Positions 61,425 to 64,000 of a stretch of DNA of 64,000 nt are shown here, in pieces; positions within the stretch are counted from its first letter, which is position 1, and every line of letters starts with the position of its first letter. The notes below the pieces were generated by a model, which worked only from the letters and a program-made list of their open reading frames with translations, had not been told where the DNA came from and searched no databases. The translations under genes were made by a program, and so were the position numbers. The DNA comes from Thermohalobaculum sp039805905 (GTDB lineage: Bacteria; Pseudomonadota; Alphaproteobacteria; Rhodobacterales; Rhodobacteraceae). The DNA lies in contig JBDIVM010000013.1 in assembly GCA_039805905.1 (NCBI GenBank), positions 1 through 64,000 on the forward strand, given 5' to 3'.

Positions 61425-62384
61425 ATGCCGAAGCCCCGTGTGATCTGCTCGCGCAAGTGGCCTGCGCCGGTCGAGGCCGAGATGCGCAGGCGCTTCGACG
61501 TGACGCTGAACGCCGCGGATGTGGCGCTGACCGCCGATCAGCTGCGCGATGCGCTCGACAGCTACGACGCGGTCTGCCCGACTGTAACCGACCGGGTGGA
61601 CGCGACCGTGCTGGCGGCGCCGAAGCGGGCGCGGATGCTCGGCCAGTTCGGGGTAGGGTTCAACAACATCGACATCGCCGCGGCGAAGAAGGCCGGGCTG
61701 GTGGTGACCAACACGCCCGGCGTGCTGACCGATGCCACCGCCGACATCGCGCTGACGCTGCTCCTGAACGTGGCACGTCGCACCTTCGAGGGCGAGACCA
61801 TGCTGCGCGCCGGGGAATGGACCGGCTGGCGGCCGACGCAGCTCATGGGCACCTCGCCGCAGGGCAAGGTGCTCGGCATCATCGGCATGGGCCGGATCGG
61901 CAAGGCGATGGCGAGGCGCTGCCACCATGCACTCGACATGAAGGTGGTGTTCCATGACGCCTTCCCGGTGAAGGACCCGGGTGTGCCGGCGACGCAGCTC
62001 GGCACGGTCGAGGAGGTGCTTGAGGTGGCGGATTTCGTCTCGCTGCACTGCCCCGGCGGCGGCGACAACGTGCATCTGATCAACGCGGCGCGGCTGAGGC
62101 GGATGAAGCCGACGGCGTTCCTGATCAACTCGGCGCGCGGCGACATCGTCGACGAGGCGGCGCTGGTCGCGGCACTGCAGGCCGGGACAATCGCCGGGGC
62201 CGGGCTCGATGTCTTCGAGCGGGAGCCGCAGGTCACCGAGGCACTGCGGGCGATGCCCAATGTCTGCCTGCTGCCCCATCTCGGCAGCGCGACCGTCGAG
62301 ACCCGCGTTGCCATGGGCATGACCGTCGTCGAGAACCTGACCGCCTTCTTCGAAGGCCGCGAGCCGCCGAACCGCGTGGCGTGA
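61425..62384 (+). CDS. D-2-hydroxyacid dehydrogenase (glyoxylate/hydroxypyruvate reductase type)
   Basis: 319 aa from the ATG at 61425, with aaggag in the end of the preceding gene. FGVGFNNIDIAAAKKAGLVV, VLGIIGMGRIGKAMARR (GxGxxG), NSARGDIVDEAALVAALQAG with the catalytic Arg, and CLLPHLGSATVETRVAMG with the catalytic His. Oxidises or reduces small 2-hydroxyacids such as glycerate or glyoxylate. It may handle a C2/C3 product of the mttB pathway. Confidence 0.92.
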   Translation: MPKPRVICSRKWPAPVEAEMRRRFDVTLNAADVALTADQLRDALDSYDAVCPTVTDRVDATVLAAPKRARMLGQFGVGFNNIDIAAAKKAGLVVTNTPGVLTDATADIALTLLLNVARRTFEGETMLRAGEWTGWRPTQLMGTSPQGKVLGIIGMGRIGKAMARRCHHALDMKVVFHDAFPVKDPGVPATQLGTVEEVLEVADFVSLHCPGGGDNVHLINAARLRRMKPTAFLINSARGDIVDEAALVAALQAGTIAGAGLDVFEREPQVTEALRAMPNVCLLPHLGSATVETRVAMGMTVVENLTAFFEGREPPNRVA

Positions 62385-62496
62385 CGGCGCCCGCTGCGCG
62401 TCGGGATTCCGGGCACCCTTCGCGTGCGGCGAGCCCGGTTGCAACGAAGCGGATGCTCTGCGACAGCTGCGCGTCCTGCCAAGCGAGGAGCCTTCG

Positions 62497-63159
62497 ATGT
62501 ACCGCATCCTGATCGGCGATCCCGCCTATTCGAGCTGGAGCCTGCGGGGCTGGCTGCTACTCGCGGCGTTCGACATTCCGTTCGAGGCGGAGGTCGTGCG
62601 CATGTACGATCCGGCCTTCGAGGCGATGAAGGCGGCCAGGGTGCCGGCCCGAACCGTTCCGATCCTGGAATGGACGGAGGCTGGTGAGGCCCGCCGGGTC
62701 TGGGACACTCTCGCCATTGCGGAGACGCTGCACGAGCGGCACCCCGAAGCGGGACTCTGGCCGGTCGACGCCCGCGCCCGCCGAGTCGCCCGGTCGCTCG
62801 CGGCCGAGATGCATTCCGGATTCGGTGTGCTGCGCGGTGCCTGCCCGATGAATATCCACCGCACCCCGGCGCCGCTGAAGTCACTGCCGGATGGGGTCGC
62901 TGCCGATGTCACCCGCCTCGCCGCGCTCTGGGGCTGGGCGCTGGCCGAAGCCGGCGGACCCTGGCTCGCCGGCGCGCGCTTCTCGGCGGCGGATGCCTTC
63001 TTCGCACCGGTCGCGCTGCGGATCCGGGAATACGCCCTGGCGCCGGGCGCCGGGGCCGCCGGCTATGCCGCCCGGCTGCTCGGGCATCCGGCGGTGTCGC
63101 GCTGGATCGCGATGGCCGAGGCCGACCCGCGACGGCTGCCACACTACGACCGGATCTGA
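62497..63159 (+). CDS. Glutathione S-transferase family protein
   Basis: 220 aa; SD gcgaggag upstream. Starts MYRILIGDPAYSSWSLRGWL, the thioredoxin-fold start with the active Ser (SSWSLR). VPARTVPILEWTEAGEARRV has the cis-Pro region and WDTLAIAETLHERHPEAGLW the SNAIL-like motif. C-domain helices include FSAADAFFAPVALRIREYAL. This group resembles plant-type zeta/maleylacetoacetate-isomerase-like proteins. Partner substrate unknown. Confidence 0.88.
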   Translation: MYRILIGDPAYSSWSLRGWLLLAAFDIPFEAEVVRMYDPAFEAMKAARVPARTVPILEWTEAGEARRVWDTLAIAETLHERHPEAGLWPVDARARRVARSLAAEMHSGFGVLRGACPMNIHRTPAPLKSLPDGVAADVTRLAALWGWALAEAGGPWLAGARFSAADAFFAPVALRIREYALAPGAGAAGYAARLLGHPAVSRWIAMAEADPRRLPHYDRI

Positions 63160-63201
63160 CCCGGATCGGGCAGCGCCCGCATCGATGGAGCCGCAAGGGG
63201 C

Positions 63202-64000
63202 GTGATCGAGACCGCCAGAAACCTGCTCGAGCTTGCCGGCCAGTATCCCGGCCTCGCCACGCTGGTCGCCTTCCTCGTCGCCATGGTCGAGGCTGTCGTG
63301 GTGGTCGGCCTGTTCGTGCCTGCGACGGTCATCCTGGTCGGGCTGGCCGGCATGACAGGCCTCGGACACCTGCCGTTCTGGCCGATCTTCCTCGCCACCG
63401 TCGCCGGATCTGTCACGGGCGATGCGGTCTCCTTCGCGATCGGCCGCTACTACGGCGGAAGGCTGCGGACCGCCCGGCTCATGGCGCGCTACACGGGCAT
63501 CATCGACGCCGGCGAGCGCTTCTTCCGCGCGCACGGCAACAAGAGCGTGGTGATCGGGCGCTTCGTGCCGGGGGTCAAGACCGTGGTGCCCGCCGTCGCC
63601 GGCATGATGGGGCTCCGCCCCGCCCGGTTCGCGGCGCTGACCTCCATTGCCGCTTTGCTCTGGACGACGGCACATCTCGTGCCCGGATACTCCGCCGGCG
63701 CGGCGCTGTTGATCACCGGCACGATCAGCAAGCGGCTGGTGGTCGTGCTGCTGGCGCTCGGCGCCTCGGCGGTCCTGGTGCTGTGGCTCGCCCGCCTGGG
63801 GTTCCGGCTCGGCGCCCGCGCGCTGCCGCGGGCGCAGACGGCCCTGGCCCGGTGGTCGGCCGCGCAGCCGCCGCCGCACGGTCCGCTGATCCTGCGGCTG
63901 GTCTCGCCGGACCACGAGGACTTCCGGCTCCTGATCCTGCTGCTGGCGATGTTCGCCGCGGCGATCCTGGGCGGCGCGGCGCTGATCGAGGCCGTGGTCA
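63202..64000 (+). CDS. DedA-family membrane protein, runs off the window (partial)
   Basis: At least 266 codons from a GTG at 63202 behind aagggg; no stop before the edge. Residues 1-200 carry the SNARE-assoc/DedA region: EAVVVVGLFVPATVILVGLA, LATVAGSVTGDAVSFAIGRY, and RAHGNKSVVIGRFVPGVKTV with VPAVAGMMGL after it. Then LVVVLLALGASAVLVLWLAR starts a further membrane section, suggesting the longer DedA-PAP2 or LssY-like fusions. Involved in membrane lipid flipping or turnover in homologues. The start could be a later ATG, but the GTG gives the normal N-terminus. Confidence 0.82.
   Translation, partial: MIETARNLLELAGQYPGLATLVAFLVAMVEAVVVVGLFVPATVILVGLAGMTGLGHLPFWPIFLATVAGSVTGDAVSFAIGRYYGGRLRTARLMARYTGIIDAGERFFRAHGNKSVVIGRFVPGVKTVVPAVAGMMGLRPARFAALTSIAALLWTTAHLVPGYSAGAALLITGTISKRLVVVLLALGASAVLVLWLARLGFRLGARALPRAQTALARWSAAQPPPHGPLILRLVSPDHEDFRLLILLLAMFAAAILGGAALIEAVV

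Overview
The window looks like the chromosome of a GC-rich alphaproteobacterium, probably related to Rhodobacterales. Supporting signs are the hom-glpX-recJ order next to tRNA-Glu genes, a SAM-II-type riboswitch upstream of metZ, murA followed by a DUF2948 gene, a class I PHA synthase, a PagL-type lipid A deacylase and TIGR02186/TauE-SafE genes. The assignment is inferred from gene content and riboswitch type, not from a phylogeny.

Layout. 1-141 is the 3' end of groL with a strong terminator. About 0.5-3.2 kb is a decayed mobile region: a P27-type terminase small subunit, a terminase large subunit cut off after 25 codons by an IS3-type fragment, and an IS256-type transposase stub. Next come two tRNA-Glu genes (TTC and CTC), recJ, glpX and hom (3.2-7.6 kb). 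7.9-15 kb holds a lipoprotein, phaC, a secreted depolymerase-like esterase, folE, metZ with its riboswitch, a pair of truncated genes (LysR and FAD oxidase) meeting at one junction, and a GST. 15.4-20.7 kb holds a TIGR02186 gene, two tandem TauE/SafE permeases and a large MscS channel.

20.9-26.9 kb is a six-gene, translationally coupled operon of glycosyltransferases, a phosphatase-like protein and a methyltransferase, followed by pagL and an acetamidase-family gene. 29-37 kb alternates AT-rich intergenic stretches with a desaturase, two glycosyltransferases and a large modular pectate-lyase-like protein. 37.3-42.4 kb has an alpha/beta hydrolase, then pobA in one operon with a TRAP transporter.

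The clearest accessory system is at 42,805-47,331. It is a 4.5-kb integrative element bounded by 46-bp direct repeats from the 3' end of tRNA-Thr(GGT). It carries little beyond a tyrosine integrase, an N6-adenine-type DNA methyltransferase and a PD-(D/E)xK-type nuclease, so it reads as a minimal mobile restriction-modification island.

47.3-53.2 kb holds tRNA-Thr, a small conserved gene, murA, a DUF2948 gene, a LapG-like cysteine protease, a lone cyclic-nucleotide-binding domain protein, a GAF-LuxR regulator and a Tat-exported MBL-fold protein. 53.2-64 kb is a catabolic block: an oligopeptide-type ABC transporter and an MttB-family methyltransferase without any in-frame stop. These are divergent from a GlxA-type AraC regulator, a D-2-hydroxyacid dehydrogenase, a GST and a DedA-type membrane protein that runs off the end.
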